The notes: a model not told the origin generated them from the letters alone. Counted from the first letter of the stretch, positions 16,585 through 25,105 are shown. The stretch is 64,000 nucleotides of DNA from Domibacillus indicus (GCF_000970685.1 NZ_LAJB01000002.1:248001-312000), one strand, 5' to 3'. Translations and numbers: made by a program.

Positions 16585-16691
16585 CAGCAAGGATGCTGCA
16601 TTCAATCCTTTCACAGGATTTTCAAGGTAACGGGAGGGATTATCCCAAAGAAATAGAATGGATAATAGAATAAATCATTTGGAGGTGTGTG

Positions 16692-17039
16692 ATGAACCCT
16701 GCTGCCAATCAAATCAGTGGAGTTTTTGTGCCTGTTCGTGATATTAAAAATGCCCGTGACTGGTATTGTGATATTTTAAGCCTGCCGCGGGACGGTGATC
16801 TTTACTTTGGCCACATTTATGTTCTCCCGTTAGACGGGGCAAATATTATTCTTGACAGCAAAATTTACGCTCCCGATCATGTGCATAAGGTTCCGGCATT
16901 TCAATTGCGAACGAATGATATCCATCAATCCTATGAATATATGAAAGAAAAAAATGTGGAACTCATAACGAACATCGAAAACGGCCACTGGTTTAATTTT
17001 AAAGACCTGGATGGAAATGTCATTATGGTTTGTAAATAG
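16692..17039 (+). CDS. VOC family (glyoxalase/bleomycin-resistance fold) protein
   Basis: This 115-residue single-domain protein has the beta-alpha-beta-beta-beta repeat of the vicinal oxygen chelate fold: the start ISGVFVPVRDIKNARDWYCDIL, the middle GANIILDSK, and the end GHWFNFKDLDGNVIMV, whose GN and metal-ligand Glu/Asp region is typical. It may be a small-molecule binding or lyase/dioxygenase-type protein; the substrate is unknown. GGAGG lies six bases before ATG 16692. It is followed by its own terminator. Confidence 0.88.
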   Translation: MNPAANQISGVFVPVRDIKNARDWYCDILSLPRDGDLYFGHIYVLPLDGANIILDSKIYAPDHVHKVPAFQLRTNDIHQSYEYMKEKNVELITNIENGHWFNFKDLDGNVIMVCK

Positions 17040-17082
17040 ATTATTCCCCTGGTCCTCTTAAAAGTAATCCGTAATTTCTCGG

Positions 17083-17126
17083 AAAGCCCGGTCATTCCGG
17101 GATAAAGGGAATGACTGCTTTTTTCA
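17083..17126 (+). terminator. Terminator of the VOC gene
   Basis: GTCATTCC pairs with GGAATGAC, extended by AAAGC/GCTTT with a small bulge, and is followed by TTTTTTC. It lies about 45 bases past the VOC stop. Confidence 0.85.
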
Positions 17127-17212
17127 TTTAATCTTTTCTCAATTTCAAAATACGGGATATTTCCGATGCAGCACCAAAGATAAGTGTTGAAAATTGGGAT
17201 ACACACCATTTC

Positions 17213-17464
17213 CTAACGAACAAAAACCAAAAGCAGGAGACAGCCAAATGCGATCCCGTTCAAAGAAGCCCCTATTATCTTAATGAGACCTTTCTTTCCT
17301 GAAAGGGCGGAGACAAGTCCCAGCAGAGGGAACAAGGCCCATATAAAAACAGTATATTCGCCGAAATCACCAAAAACCCCGTTCAGCGCCATGATAATCA
17401 TAAGAGGACCTAACAAGCAGGCAAATAAAAATACAAATGAAAGAATGCTGAATACCATTTTCAT
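17213..17464 (-). CDS. Small membrane protein, 83 aa
   Basis: Three hydrophobic stretches (FSILSFVFLFACLLGPLMII, YTVFIWALFPLLGLVSAL and IIGASLNGIAFGCLLLLVFV) indicate an integral membrane protein. The family is not recognised. ATG 17464 has AAGGGGGAAGG just upstream. It starts 41 bases after the DUF5412 gene stop on the same strand, so the two probably form an operon. Confidence 0.7.
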   Translation of the reverse strand: MKMVFSILSFVFLFACLLGPLMIIMALNGVFGDFGEYTVFIWALFPLLGLVSALSGKKGLIKIIGASLNGIAFGCLLLLVFVR

Positions 17465-17505
17465 AACCTTCCCCCTTAAAACCGCTCGAATCGCCCTGAT
17501 GACAA

Positions 17506-17859
17506 TCACTTATTCCGAAAATCAAATGTCTCATCAGGTACCGTTAATTCTTTCTCATTTATGATCACTGTATCTTCATCAATCCAGTGGATGTTTGCTT
17601 TGTCCTCACGGTAATTCCAATAAATATTCTTTGAAGCTCTTTTTTCTTTATTAAACGTAAGCTCCCCGCGAACAGCTGGAGCGACTGTTGCTCCCCCGTT
17701 TGAAACATAGGCTTTAATTGTATAGGTTCCATCCGGAGAATTCACTTTAGAAATCAAATCTCCTTCGGGTAAACGATTCATATCGAAGAACGCCCAGTAT
17801 ATGCCGTATCCCAGCAGCCCGGCTACTAACAAAGCCGTAACTGTCACTTTTTTCTTCAT
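17506..17859 (-). CDS. DUF5412 family membrane-anchored protein
   Basis: The protein has 117 residues. An N-terminal membrane segment (VTVTALLVAGLLGYGIYWAF) is followed by an extracytoplasmic domain with NSPDGTYTIKAYVSNGGATV, VRGEL, KNIYWNYRED and IHWIDEDTVIINEKEL, the pattern of DUF5412 proteins in Bacillus. The function is unknown. ATG 17859 is chosen for GGGAG seven bases upstream. It is cotranscribed with the small membrane protein at 17213. A copy of the ACCGAAAC repeat box (17894-17912) lies in its upstream region. Confidence 0.82.
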   Translation of the reverse strand: MKKKVTVTALLVAGLLGYGIYWAFFDMNRLPEGDLISKVNSPDGTYTIKAYVSNGGATVAPAVRGELTFNKEKRASKNIYWNYREDKANIHWIDEDTVIINEKELTVPDETFDFRNK

Positions 17860-17973
17860 GTTTTTCTCCCTGAAAGTTATTTCCGGATTAAGCAGCAGCG
17901 GACCGAAACTTTCCAATAAACCCAAATAAGTAAATATATGTTATACTAATACAAAAAGATTGGAGAGGTCACT

Positions 17974-18087
17974 TTGTCGAAACGAGAAAAAGCACCAGTT
18001 ACTAATTACATTTTTATTTTTATACTGGGAACCCTGTTTGGTTATTTTGGCATTCCTTTAATAGAAAGATTATTTTTTTACATATAG
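17974..18087 (+). CDS. Small single-pass membrane protein, 37 aa
   Basis: A short frame starts at TTG 17974 with GGAGAGG upstream. It encodes a basic N-terminus (SKREKAPVTNY), one membrane segment (IFIFILGTLFGYFGIPLI) and a short tail, ending at TAG. The ribosome binding site, charge pattern and hydrophobic helix make it credible. It is divergent from the DUF5412 gene. I do not recognise a family. Confidence 0.5.
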   Translation: MSKREKAPVTNYIFIFILGTLFGYFGIPLIERLFFYI

Positions 18088-18363
18088 ATAACTTGTTCAG
18101 GATGTTGACAAACGCCCGCTTTCTAACTTTGTCTACACCCTCAACTTTTTTTCATATTTGACAGTGCGCTGGTCTGTTTCTTATTTATTATCATAATAAT
18201 TTACGCAACCCTCTTCATCATATTTAGTTGGACTCTCGATTTCTGGATCAGGGGGCTATATGTTTCGCAAAATCGCTTTACCTCTCGCCCCTTTTTTCTT
18301 ACGCCATAGTAACAGGTTCATCTTTGAATCTGACTATATACTGATCTGCAAGCTGGAATTTTA

Positions 18364-18720
18364 TTATTTTAACTTCTTAGAAGGCTCTTTTTTCATAAGA
18401 AACTGCTCTCCTGATTCACCATGCTTGATGACGATGTGCTGATCTGTACCTTTAATTGAATAAATGGCAGACCCGGCCGGAAAGTAATTGGACTCCAATT
18501 CATCAGGAGCTTTACTCGGCTTCGTCTCTCTTTGGATCTTTCCAATCCGCTGATCAACCCCGCCATGATCTTGAACTGCCTCATCATTACCGTCAAAGAT
18601 GTAGCTCTCCCCTTTTACTCTGGCCAGTATGGCATAGCTGCCTTCATCACCATTACCAGCCGTTGTACTTTGATTACAGGCAGCTAATATACATACAGCC
18701 AGCACCAAAACTAGTTTTCT
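18364..18720 (-). CDS. Small lipoprotein with 'PAGSAIYSIKG' motif
   Basis: This 118-residue precursor has a lipoprotein signal peptide (RKLVLVLAVCILAAC, lipobox LAAC) and a secreted domain containing YAILARVKGESYIFDG and YFPAGSAIYSIKGTDQHIVI. Motif and layout match the lipoprotein at 10497 and the broken one near 55.9 kb, so they are probably distant paralogues. ATG 18720 has GGAGGT seven bases upstream. It is a single gene; the function is unknown. Confidence 0.8.
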   Translation of the reverse strand, partial: RKLVLVLAVCILAACNQSTTAGNGDEGSYAILARVKGESYIFDGNDEAVQDHGGVDQRIGKIQRETKPSKAPDELESNYFPAGSAIYSIKGTDQHIVIKHGESGEQFLMKKEPSKKLK

Positions 18721-18803
18721 CATCAAGAACACCTCCCCCCACTATATTAACATATATATCCATTCCATTCTTTCTACAATTCATGAACAATGAACCCGAA
18801 GAA

Positions 18804-18835
18804 AAAAGCCCCCGTTTCTTAAAAACGGGAGCTTT
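18804..18835 (-). terminator. Terminator at the end of the ABC transporter region
   Basis: AAAGCCCCCGTTT pairs with AAACGGGAGCTTT with a short loop and one mismatch. Read on the minus strand it is followed by TTTTTTC, so it ends transcripts from the 19-22 kb operon and the remnant at 18972. Confidence 0.75.
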
Positions 18836-18971
18836 AACACCATGCAATCTTTTATGGTGAGATCTATTTTGCCGGCCAGCAGCTGATCAAAAATGTTGAT
18901 TAAGCTATTTGCACAAGTTTTAAACGCTATTTTCCATGTTGATATAAAGAAAATTCAGTCTTCCAGCGAAA

Positions 18972-19202
18972 TTATTTTCCAACATAAATAATCAAGCCCC
19001 GCTTTGCGTCCTTGATGCCTTTTTCTGATAGTGACGTTTTGTTCTCTGCGTTTGATGCTTGGAAAGCCCACTGAATGAGTGCGTCCATCGATTTTGCGGC
19101 ATAGCCATTAGTCCAGCAGCTTTCAAAAAAACCATCGCCAGCCTCCGCTGGGTTATGTTCATCTGGTTTTCCCTTAAAAGCGGGGTCCCGCAGCCAAACA
19201 GC
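18972..19202 (-). pseudogene. Gene remnant downstream of the ABC transporter
   Basis: Directly after the ATPase stop, and in the same frame, the minus strand reads about 75 codons to TAA 18972 with protein-like composition (WLRDPAFKGKPDEHNPAEAG, then SCWTNGYAAKSMDALIQWAF and SEKGIKDAKRGLIIYVGK). There is no start codon at the beginning, only one ATG midway. It looks like the C-terminus of a gene lost when the ABC genes arrived. I cannot name the family. Confidence 0.35.
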
Positions 19203-19205
19203 TTA

Positions 19206-19967
19206 TCATATTCCTATTTCCCGCATTTTTGCGGTGATTGCTTCTATCCTGTCCTCCATACCGGTGCCATTGAATTTCTTAAACCGCATTTCACTCACAA
19301 TCTTTCCATCGCACATAAACATAATGCGCTCCGTCCTGGCTGCAACCTTTGCGTCATGAGTGACAAGCATAACCGCCGTCCCTTCTGTATTTATTTCGGA
19401 AAGCATATCCATGATTTTTTGTGCGGATGTTGAGTTAAGCGCGCCAGTCGGCTCGTCACCGAAGATAATTTTCGGCTGGCTCATCACTGCGCGGCATATT
19501 CCCGCACGCTGAAGCTGCCCTCCCGAAACCTCGGTAATATCACGCTTTTCCAGTTCCCCAATCCCTGCTTTTTTCATAAGCGCTCTTGCTTTTTCAGTGG
19601 TCCTTGCAGCGTTTTTCCTGTTATCCCGCATGGCGGGGAGAATAATATTATCGAGAATATTCAGGTTTTTGAGCAAAGTCGGCTGCTGAAAAACAAACCC
19701 CATTTTTGTCCGGCGTATGTCGCTAAGCTCCTTTTCACTGAGTGCTGATAGATTTCTGCCATCAAACAAAACCGTTCCGCTGTCAATACTGTCCATTCCA
19801 CTCACCGCATACATAAGTGTCGTTTTTCCGGAGCCTGAAGGACCCATAATCGAAATGAACTCCCCCTCGTTGATTTCAAGAGATACGCCACCCAGAACAG
19901 GGTGTTTTTCATTTCCTGCGCTGAAAGATTTGACTATGTTTTCACAGCTAATAATCTTCATCATCAT
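19206..19967 (-). CDS. ABC transporter ATP-binding protein (MacB/BceA type)
   Basis: This 253-residue ATPase has Walker A GPSGSGKT at 42-49, Q-loop FVFQQPTLL, signature VSGGQ at 147-151, Walker B IIFGDEP at 167-173 and the H-loop LVTHD. It is the LolD/MacB/BceA type that pairs with FtsX-like permeases for export of peptides or lipids or for antimicrobial-peptide resistance. Its ATG immediately follows the permease stop, so it is translationally coupled to it. A TetR gene heads the same-strand cluster. Confidence 0.93.
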   Translation of the reverse strand: MMMKIISCENIVKSFSAGNEKHPVLGGVSLEINEGEFISIMGPSGSGKTTLMYAVSGMDSIDSGTVLFDGRNLSALSEKELSDIRRTKMGFVFQQPTLLKNLNILDNIILPAMRDNRKNAARTTEKARALMKKAGIGELEKRDITEVSGGQLQRAGICRAVMSQPKIIFGDEPTGALNSTSAQKIMDMLSEINTEGTAVMLVTHDAKVAARTERIMFMCDGKIVSEMRFKKFNGTGMEDRIEAITAKMREIGI

Positions 19968-22280
19968 CTACTCCTTCATATTTGCGGCTAGTTTTATTTG
20001 TCCTGCCCCCCATGTGCCGAGCATGGTTGCGATCAGCACCGTGCCTGCCATCAGCAGCAATGGATACATAGAAAGTGGATGATCCGCAAATTGAAATGAA
20101 GCTGCCCCGAAAGAGGAGATAACCGCGCCCGCAAGCACTTCTCCGATAGTGTTGGCGAGCAGCGTCCCAAGGATCATTCCCGCCATCAGGACAAAAACTG
20201 AACGCGAAACATACTGCATGGCAATATCCGAGTCCGTAAAACCAACCGATTTCATGACAGCAATGGAGTAGCTGTCTTTTGCGACAAGCATTTTCATAAA
20301 CAAAAGGATAACCAATCCCGTGATCATCAGCGCAACAGCAACCGACGTATCGGAGGCCTTTCCAACGGAGCTTATGGTCGAGCCGAATGTCTGTGCAACA
20401 TATTCATCAATGTGCGAAACCTTCGCGAAATGAAATCTGTCCGCATATTCTGAAGTCTTGGCTTCAGCAAGAGACGGATCAGAAAGCTTCGCATAAATAA
20501 CGCACCACATAATATCCGCCGATTCGTCGGAGAAAACTGCTTTTGCGGTTTTGCCGCCGTTCGTAACGTCGGAATACACCCCGCACACCGTGAAATCCTT
20601 CTCCTTGCCTTCAATTACCAGCGTCATGACGTCGCCGACTTTTATCCCCAGATCATCAGCGTTCATAGTTGAAAGCGCAATTTCATCCTCTGCGACGGGC
20701 GCTTTGCCTTCGGAATATTGTACGGGGAGTATTGAATGGTCGCCAAGCTCAATTTTTATTCCTTGCTCCGATCCGTCTGCCGCCTTTGCTTTGAAGGTTT
20801 TGGTCGTAAGTACAGCATACTTAGAGATAGAGCTGTCGCGCTCCATCGCCTTTACGATTTCTGCTGCTTTTTCGGAAATATGGCTGGTTTGCTGAATATC
20901 CATGCGCATATCGCTGCTTCCTATTCCCATGTATGTAATGAAGCTTTTAGAGGAAATCGTATTGTACAGGTTCTGTGGAACAATAATGATAAAGGTCGAA
21001 ATGATGAGCACTGCAAGCATTGTGGCGTATAGGCTTTTTCTTGCTAAAACATCTTTTACACCCAGAAAAATATTCGTATTAAGCAGCCTGTTTCTACTTA
21101 GCCGGAAATGTTTTGCGCCAGCGGCTTTTCCTTGTGAAGTGCCCAATCGTATTGCTTGTGCGGCCGATATTTTTCGAAATCGTTTCAGCACGTTGTTCAC
21201 ATAAGCAACAATGGCAAGGAAAACAACCAATATACCGACTATTCCGAAAAGGAAAGCGAAAGAAGCATGTTCACTTTCCCCCATATAAAGCCGTATGTTT
21301 TCAAGAAGCAGGTCCCTGAAAACAAATGAAAGAGCAAATCCAAGCATACAGCCAGCTGCTGCGATCACCGCGTATTTCACCAGATAAATCTTTTTCAAGT
21401 CAGAAACCCGCAGCCCAATTGCTTTCATGACACCTATTTCACGGTAGTCGTCTTCGATTTTTGCAAGGAGCGTAAAATGTATGCACATAAAGGTGATGGC
21501 AACGATAAGTGTACTTACAAGAAGCAAAACGGCGATCATCAGCCCATCGGAAATGGCATTGAGCATTTTAAAAAGAGGATAGGTGATTGTCGGCCCGTTT
21601 GCTTCAAGCTCTGCAGAAGTGTAGTCCGTTTCAAAGGCGCCTATTTCAGACAAGTCCTTTAATCTGAACTCAATCAGATATTCCATGCTCCCGCTGCCCT
21701 TTATTGCCGCATAATCATTTTCGCTCACAAGAAATCTCTTTGACGATGCAAGCAGCGAATTCATCTGTGAGTCACGGAGAAAGCCCGCCACAGTCAATGT
21801 CTTCCCGTTTATCGAAATCGTATCGCCGACTTTTCCAGTGCCGTCCTTCATGTAACTTACTGGAATATAAATTTCTCCATCAGAGACAGTGATAACGTTT
21901 CCGTCCAGATCAAGGAGGTAATCAAATTTTTCGCTCTGTGTGGTGAAGCCGTTATCCTGAACACTGTCCGCAAGCGAGTTTCCGTCAATGACAATCCGCG
22001 CACCGTCGACATTGAGAAATTCAAGCACCTGAAATTCATCGACATGGCTGTTTTGCTCCGCGAAATCTGCAAGCCGTCCGGCATCAATATCGCCTGAATG
22101 CATCTGCATAAAATGCGGTGTTTTCGCCTGATCCATAAGCATATTTATCGAACCTGAAAGATTGACGACAAGTATTGCCGAGAGAGAAACAAGCATAGCT
22201 GCTACCGCGACAAACATCATGGTTGTCAGTGTGATCAGTTTGCTTTTTAACATATCATTACGGATTATTCTGTAATACAT
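19968..22280 (-). CDS. FtsX-like ABC transporter permease
   Basis: This 770-residue permease has an N-terminal helix (about 15-40), a large extracytoplasmic domain (about 45-245), a first FtsX-type three-helix block (about 250-370), a second membrane entry near 420, a second extracytoplasmic domain (about 450-640) and a C-terminal FtsX block (about 650-765). The two FtsX repeats match the single-chain permeases of MacB/BceB-like exporters. GAGGTG precedes ATG 22280. Partner ATPase: 19206. Candidate repressor: the TetR at 22542. No adjacent two-component system is visible, unlike classical Bce modules. Confidence 0.9.
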   Translation of the reverse strand: MYYRIIRNDMLKSKLITLTTMMFVAVAAMLVSLSAILVVNLSGSINMLMDQAKTPHFMQMHSGDIDAGRLADFAEQNSHVDEFQVLEFLNVDGARIVIDGNSLADSVQDNGFTTQSEKFDYLLDLDGNVITVSDGEIYIPVSYMKDGTGKVGDTISINGKTLTVAGFLRDSQMNSLLASSKRFLVSENDYAAIKGSGSMEYLIEFRLKDLSEIGAFETDYTSAELEANGPTITYPLFKMLNAISDGLMIAVLLLVSTLIVAITFMCIHFTLLAKIEDDYREIGVMKAIGLRVSDLKKIYLVKYAVIAAAGCMLGFALSFVFRDLLLENIRLYMGESEHASFAFLFGIVGILVVFLAIVAYVNNVLKRFRKISAAQAIRLGTSQGKAAGAKHFRLSRNRLLNTNIFLGVKDVLARKSLYATMLAVLIISTFIIIVPQNLYNTISSKSFITYMGIGSSDMRMDIQQTSHISEKAAEIVKAMERDSSISKYAVLTTKTFKAKAADGSEQGIKIELGDHSILPVQYSEGKAPVAEDEIALSTMNADDLGIKVGDVMTLVIEGKEKDFTVCGVYSDVTNGGKTAKAVFSDESADIMWCVIYAKLSDPSLAEAKTSEYADRFHFAKVSHIDEYVAQTFGSTISSVGKASDTSVAVALMITGLVILLFMKMLVAKDSYSIAVMKSVGFTDSDIAMQYVSRSVFVLMAGMILGTLLANTIGEVLAGAVISSFGAASFQFADHPLSMYPLLLMAGTVLIATMLGTWGAGQIKLAANMKE

Positions 22281-22353
22281 ACGCCACCTCTGTTTTTAAG
22301 GTTTTTAACCGATTTCAGGCTGTACAGATTGACTTAAGCAGCATGTCGCAAAA

Positions 22354-22542
22354 TCACGCCTGCCATAATGGGCCATCTCGTTTTTCTGCCAGGCGGCTTA
22401 AAAGAGTGGAGTACATAAACGCAAGGAAAGCAGCAAGTGCCACTGCCTGTTCCGTCTGCCCGAAAACATAAATTCTAAATAAATACCAGGCCCGCTTTTT
22501 GGGGGTGAAATAAGCTATACCGGCCGCAGAAGTTTCTTGCAT
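22354..22542 (-). CDS. Possible small membrane protein coupled to the TetR gene
   Basis: A 62-codon frame starts at an ATG that overlaps the TetR stop as TAATG, a typical termination-reinitiation junction. It has one hydrophobic stretch (AVALAAFLAFMYSTLLSRL) and a basic flank. It lies between the TetR and permease genes on the same strand. There is no family match and composition alone is not decisive. Confidence 0.35.
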   Translation of the reverse strand: MQETSAAGIAYFTPKKRAWYLFRIYVFGQTEQAVALAAFLAFMYSTLLSRLAEKRDGPLWQA

Positions 22543-23177
22543 TACTCATCACCGCTGTCAAACATCCTCATCATGTGCGTAAGACTTCCGCTTTCAACAC
22601 CAAGCAGCCTTTCTGCGTTGAAAACAAACGCCTGTATACGCGAAACGCGCTCTTTATTCGTGAGAGTGACGAGTTCATCATCAAAAACGGTATTCGTATA
22701 CGCCACAACCATTTCCATGCATTCATACGGGTATGGCGTGCTGAATAGTCCCTGCTCGATGCCCTCCCGGATTATTTCCGTGAGTATCGGCGGAACTTCG
22801 TTGATTATGACCTTTTGTATTTTCTGATGCATAAGCGCATTCTGAGGCTTGTGAATGTGCTCCATGATTTCCCTGCCATTTCCGCCGCTTATGTTCAATG
22901 CCATGACCACACGGATAATGCGTTCATTCACAGGTATATTCTTGTCTGAGGCAATCTCTTTCGCTGCTCCCAAAAGGTGGACGGTGTGCCGCTCAATCAG
23001 TGCATTCATAATCTCCTCCTTCGACTTGAAATGATAGTAAAGCGTTCCCCGCGCAACTCCGACTTTTTCGAGAATATCATTTGTAGTTGTGCCATCAAAG
23101 CCCTTTTGACCGAAAAGCTCGTCAGCAGCATCAAGTATTTCGTTTCTGCGCTCCTTTGCTTTTTTTGTAACTCTCAT
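22542..23177 (-). CDS. TetR/AcrR family transcriptional regulator
   Basis: This 211-residue protein has a TetR HTH domain (RRNEILDAADELFGQKGFDG, then TTTNDILEKVGVARGTLYYHF) and a helical C-terminal ligand domain. AGGGG precedes the ATG. It is first in a same-strand cluster with the FtsX-type permease and ATPase, so it probably controls the exporter and itself. A partial palindrome at 23199-23215, just upstream of its start, is a candidate operator. Confidence 0.92.
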   Translation of the reverse strand: MRVTKKAKERRNEILDAADELFGQKGFDGTTTNDILEKVGVARGTLYYHFKSKEEIMNALIERHTVHLLGAAKEIASDKNIPVNERIIRVVMALNISGGNGREIMEHIHKPQNALMHQKIQKVIINEVPPILTEIIREGIEQGLFSTPYPYECMEMVVAYTNTVFDDELVTLTNKERVSRIQAFVFNAERLLGVESGSLTHMMRMFDSGDE

Positions 23178-23198
23178 TTTTACAACCCCTCTTTATAG

Positions 23199-23215
23199 AC
23201 CGTCTGTCTGTCGGT
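23199..23215. promoter_or_regulatory. Candidate TetR operator
   Basis: ACCG and CGGT form the ends of a 17-bp element with a TCTGTCTGT centre, 22 bases upstream of the TetR start. Several TetR repressors recognise operators with ACCG/CGGT ends. Assignment rests on position and partial symmetry. Confidence 0.5.
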
Positions 23216-23598
23216 TTTATGCTTTTATAGTAGCATACTGCGGGTTAAAAATAAAATTCGAATAAAAATTTTATCCTCACCCAGTTATTATTAAAACTGA
23301 TGATAAATAATGAATCATTTTCAAAAAGGATCAGGCATTGCCATTGCTGCGCATCATTCAGTTATTCTAAATCTGCGCTATGACCATTCCCCCGGCTTTC
23401 CAAATAACCTAATACAATAATCAAGAATCTGCTATAGCTAATAATCGCAAAGGAAGACAGGCGTTATGCTTTTCACCGGTTATTCGGCTCATCCCAACTG
23501 CCCGGGAAGCCTCCTAGCGATAACCGGGGCCTCTAAAACAATAAAAGCAAACAGGTATAATGATCCTGTTTGCTTTTATTTGAACTCTTGCTTATTGA
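23216..23598. other. Intergenic region with one terminator
   Basis: Apart from the operator-like site to its left and the terminator at 23540-23580, I see no gene or repeat in this stretch. Confidence 0.45.
23540..23580 (-). terminator. Terminator of the S-layer-homology gene (bidirectional)
   Basis: A 16-bp stem (arms 23540-23555 and 23565-23580, AATAAAAGCAAACAGG and complement) with a 9-nt loop lies 18 bases past the SLH gene stop. A/T runs flank both sides. Confidence 0.88.
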
Positions 23599-24726
23599 TT
23601 AGGAAGCATTTGCTGCCGCTGCGGCAAATTCATCTTCCAAGGTCTCTTCAAACTCTTCATCCAGCACGATGTTATAAATCTTCCATTTTCCATCGCTTCC
23701 TTTTTTCAGGTGCGCTGTTCCAGATGCGTCGATATTTATGGTGAAAGACATATCCGGTGCTGTAAATGAAACTTTGTACTTCAGATTATCTATTCTGGCC
23801 TGCGCAAAGCGTTTATGAACGGTTCCAGGGCTGACCGTGTGGGTGCCAATTTGCTCAATGCTGTACGTAACACCTTCTTCAAAGTCATCTTCTGTGAACA
23901 TCAGGCTTTCATCCGTCGCAAGAGACAGATAGTACCCTGTTGCCGTCTCTTTATACAAAGCATCTAAACCGGAAAGATCCCCTGCTGCCATTAAACGGGA
24001 TTCTTCCGCTGTATTGCGCTCGACAACCTCTTTCACAGCTGTCCGGTCATCAGCCGTGCCAGCTTCCTGCTGAAGTGCCCGGTCGATCATCACGATTGCC
24101 TGGCCGCGTGTTGCTTTTTCATGGGGCTTAAACAAGTCGCCGTAGCCTCTAATGATTCCATTCGCCGCTGATTTCGTAACAGCTTCATACGCAAAGCTTG
24201 TTGCCGGTACATCTTTAAATGTTTTTACAGGTGTTTTAAACACGACTGTTCCTTTAAAGGCCCGGTAAATCATCGCCGCCATCTGGTCACGCGTAATATT
24301 GGCGTCTGGATTAAATTTCCCGTTCGAGCCTGTTACGATCCCGTTGCTGCTCGCAATGCGGACATAGTCATAATACCAGCGCGATGATTTCACATCTGAG
24401 AATTCTACTGATTTATTTCCTGCTTTTAAAGACAAAGCATTCACTAAAATTTTCGTGAATTGAGCGCGGGTAATATTTTCATTCGGACGCACTGTCACAA
24501 ATGAGTATTCATATGTTTCACCGTCTTCTACTTCTACCTCTTTTTCTACATATCCATCAATTAAATCACTGTAAATGAACCGCTCAATGGCATCATAAAA
24601 CTGATGGCTTGGATCTACATCCCAAAAATCATAACGATCAATCGGTTTTACAGCGGCTGAAGCGGTAGAAACAGAGAATAAACCAAGTGACAGAACAAAA
24701 GCCAATACAATACGAATTGCCTTCAA
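23599..24726 (-). CDS. S-layer homology (SLH) domain surface protein
   Basis: This 375-residue precursor has a signal peptide (1-24, ending ASA-AV) and three SLH repeats: about 32-95 (FWDVDPSHQFYDAIERFIYS), 107-155 (FSDVKSSRWYYDYVRIASSN, then TRDQMAAMIYRAF) and 168-215 (FKDVPATSFAYEAVTKSAAN, then TRGQAIVMIDRAL). Three SLH units normally bind pyruvylated secondary cell wall polymer. The C-terminal region (about 225-355) is an unassigned alpha/beta domain resembling a SnoaL/DUF4440-like fold in length and ending (GSDGKWKIYNIVL). The start is TTG 24726, with GAGGAT upstream. It is a single-gene unit. Confidence 0.9.
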   Translation of the reverse strand: MKAIRIVLAFVLSLGLFSVSTASAAVKPIDRYDFWDVDPSHQFYDAIERFIYSDLIDGYVEKEVEVEDGETYEYSFVTVRPNENITRAQFTKILVNALSLKAGNKSVEFSDVKSSRWYYDYVRIASSNGIVTGSNGKFNPDANITRDQMAAMIYRAFKGTVVFKTPVKTFKDVPATSFAYEAVTKSAANGIIRGYGDLFKPHEKATRGQAIVMIDRALQQEAGTADDRTAVKEVVERNTAEESRLMAAGDLSGLDALYKETATGYYLSLATDESLMFTEDDFEEGVTYSIEQIGTHTVSPGTVHKRFAQARIDNLKYKVSFTAPDMSFTINIDASGTAHLKKGSDGKWKIYNIVLDEEFEETLEDEFAAAAANAS

Positions 24727-24856
24727 AATACATCCTCATTTCTGCTAATATTCTTTGGTGCTAATGTATATTATAGGATTTTAGGAGGGAGCACAATAGG
24801 TATAAAATAGTATTCTATCATATTTTTTGTCAGAATTACTTTTCGGGATTGCTTCT

Positions 24857-24876
24857 AACAGTAGACCGAAACGGTT
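24857..24876. repeat. Intergenic repeat box, copy A
   Basis: AACAGTAGACCGAAACGGTT; the same 20-bp box occurs at 25066, 32221 and, diverged, at 37115 and 17894. It is partly self-complementary (AACAGT / ACGGTT). Confidence 0.6.
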
Positions 24877-24892
24877 TGGTAAGAATTCAAAT

Positions 24893-24999
24893 GCCTCTGA
24901 CGGGATTCGAACCCGCACTCCTTTCGTAAGCATAGGCCAGGAGAGAACACGCTTCCCTACGGAATTTCACCGGCAGGATTTACGTTAATCACCACGGCT
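24893..24999 (-). other. tRNA-like 3' end (T arm and acceptor strand) without a full tRNA
   Basis: Read on the minus strand, a 5-bp T stem with loop TTCGAAT is followed by CAGAGGCA, as at the 3' end of a tRNA. Upstream lies a stem CTCCT/AGGAG that could be a variable arm. The 5' acceptor strand (GCCTCTG) is not where it should be; the nearest match is GCCTATG, only about 35 bases upstream. I cannot fold an anticodon arm. It is either a decayed or chimeric tRNA, an attachment-site relic or coincidence. Confidence 0.35.
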
Positions 25000-25022
25000 G
25001 CCAAAGAAACCCGGGGTGCTTT

Positions 25023-25085
25023 CAACACAACAAAATAAGCACTATATTGTATTTTCCTGCTGGCCAACAGTAGAGCGATACTGTT
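25023..25085. repeat. Intergenic repeat element, copy B
   Basis: It has a degenerate form of the CAACACAACATAA palindrome (25023-25050), then the 20-bp box AACAGTAGAGCGATACTGTT (25066-25085). Here the box has perfect 7-bp arms AACAGTA / TACTGTT. It lies just past the SMI1/KNR4 gene stop. Confidence 0.6.
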
Positions 25086-25105
25086 GGGTAAGAAGTTCAG
25101 TGAAA

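Noticed and set aside
24893-25020. Complete tRNA gene
   Set aside because: The T arm is convincing, but no anticodon arm and no 5' acceptor strand at the right spacing can be folded; kept only as a tRNA-like feature.
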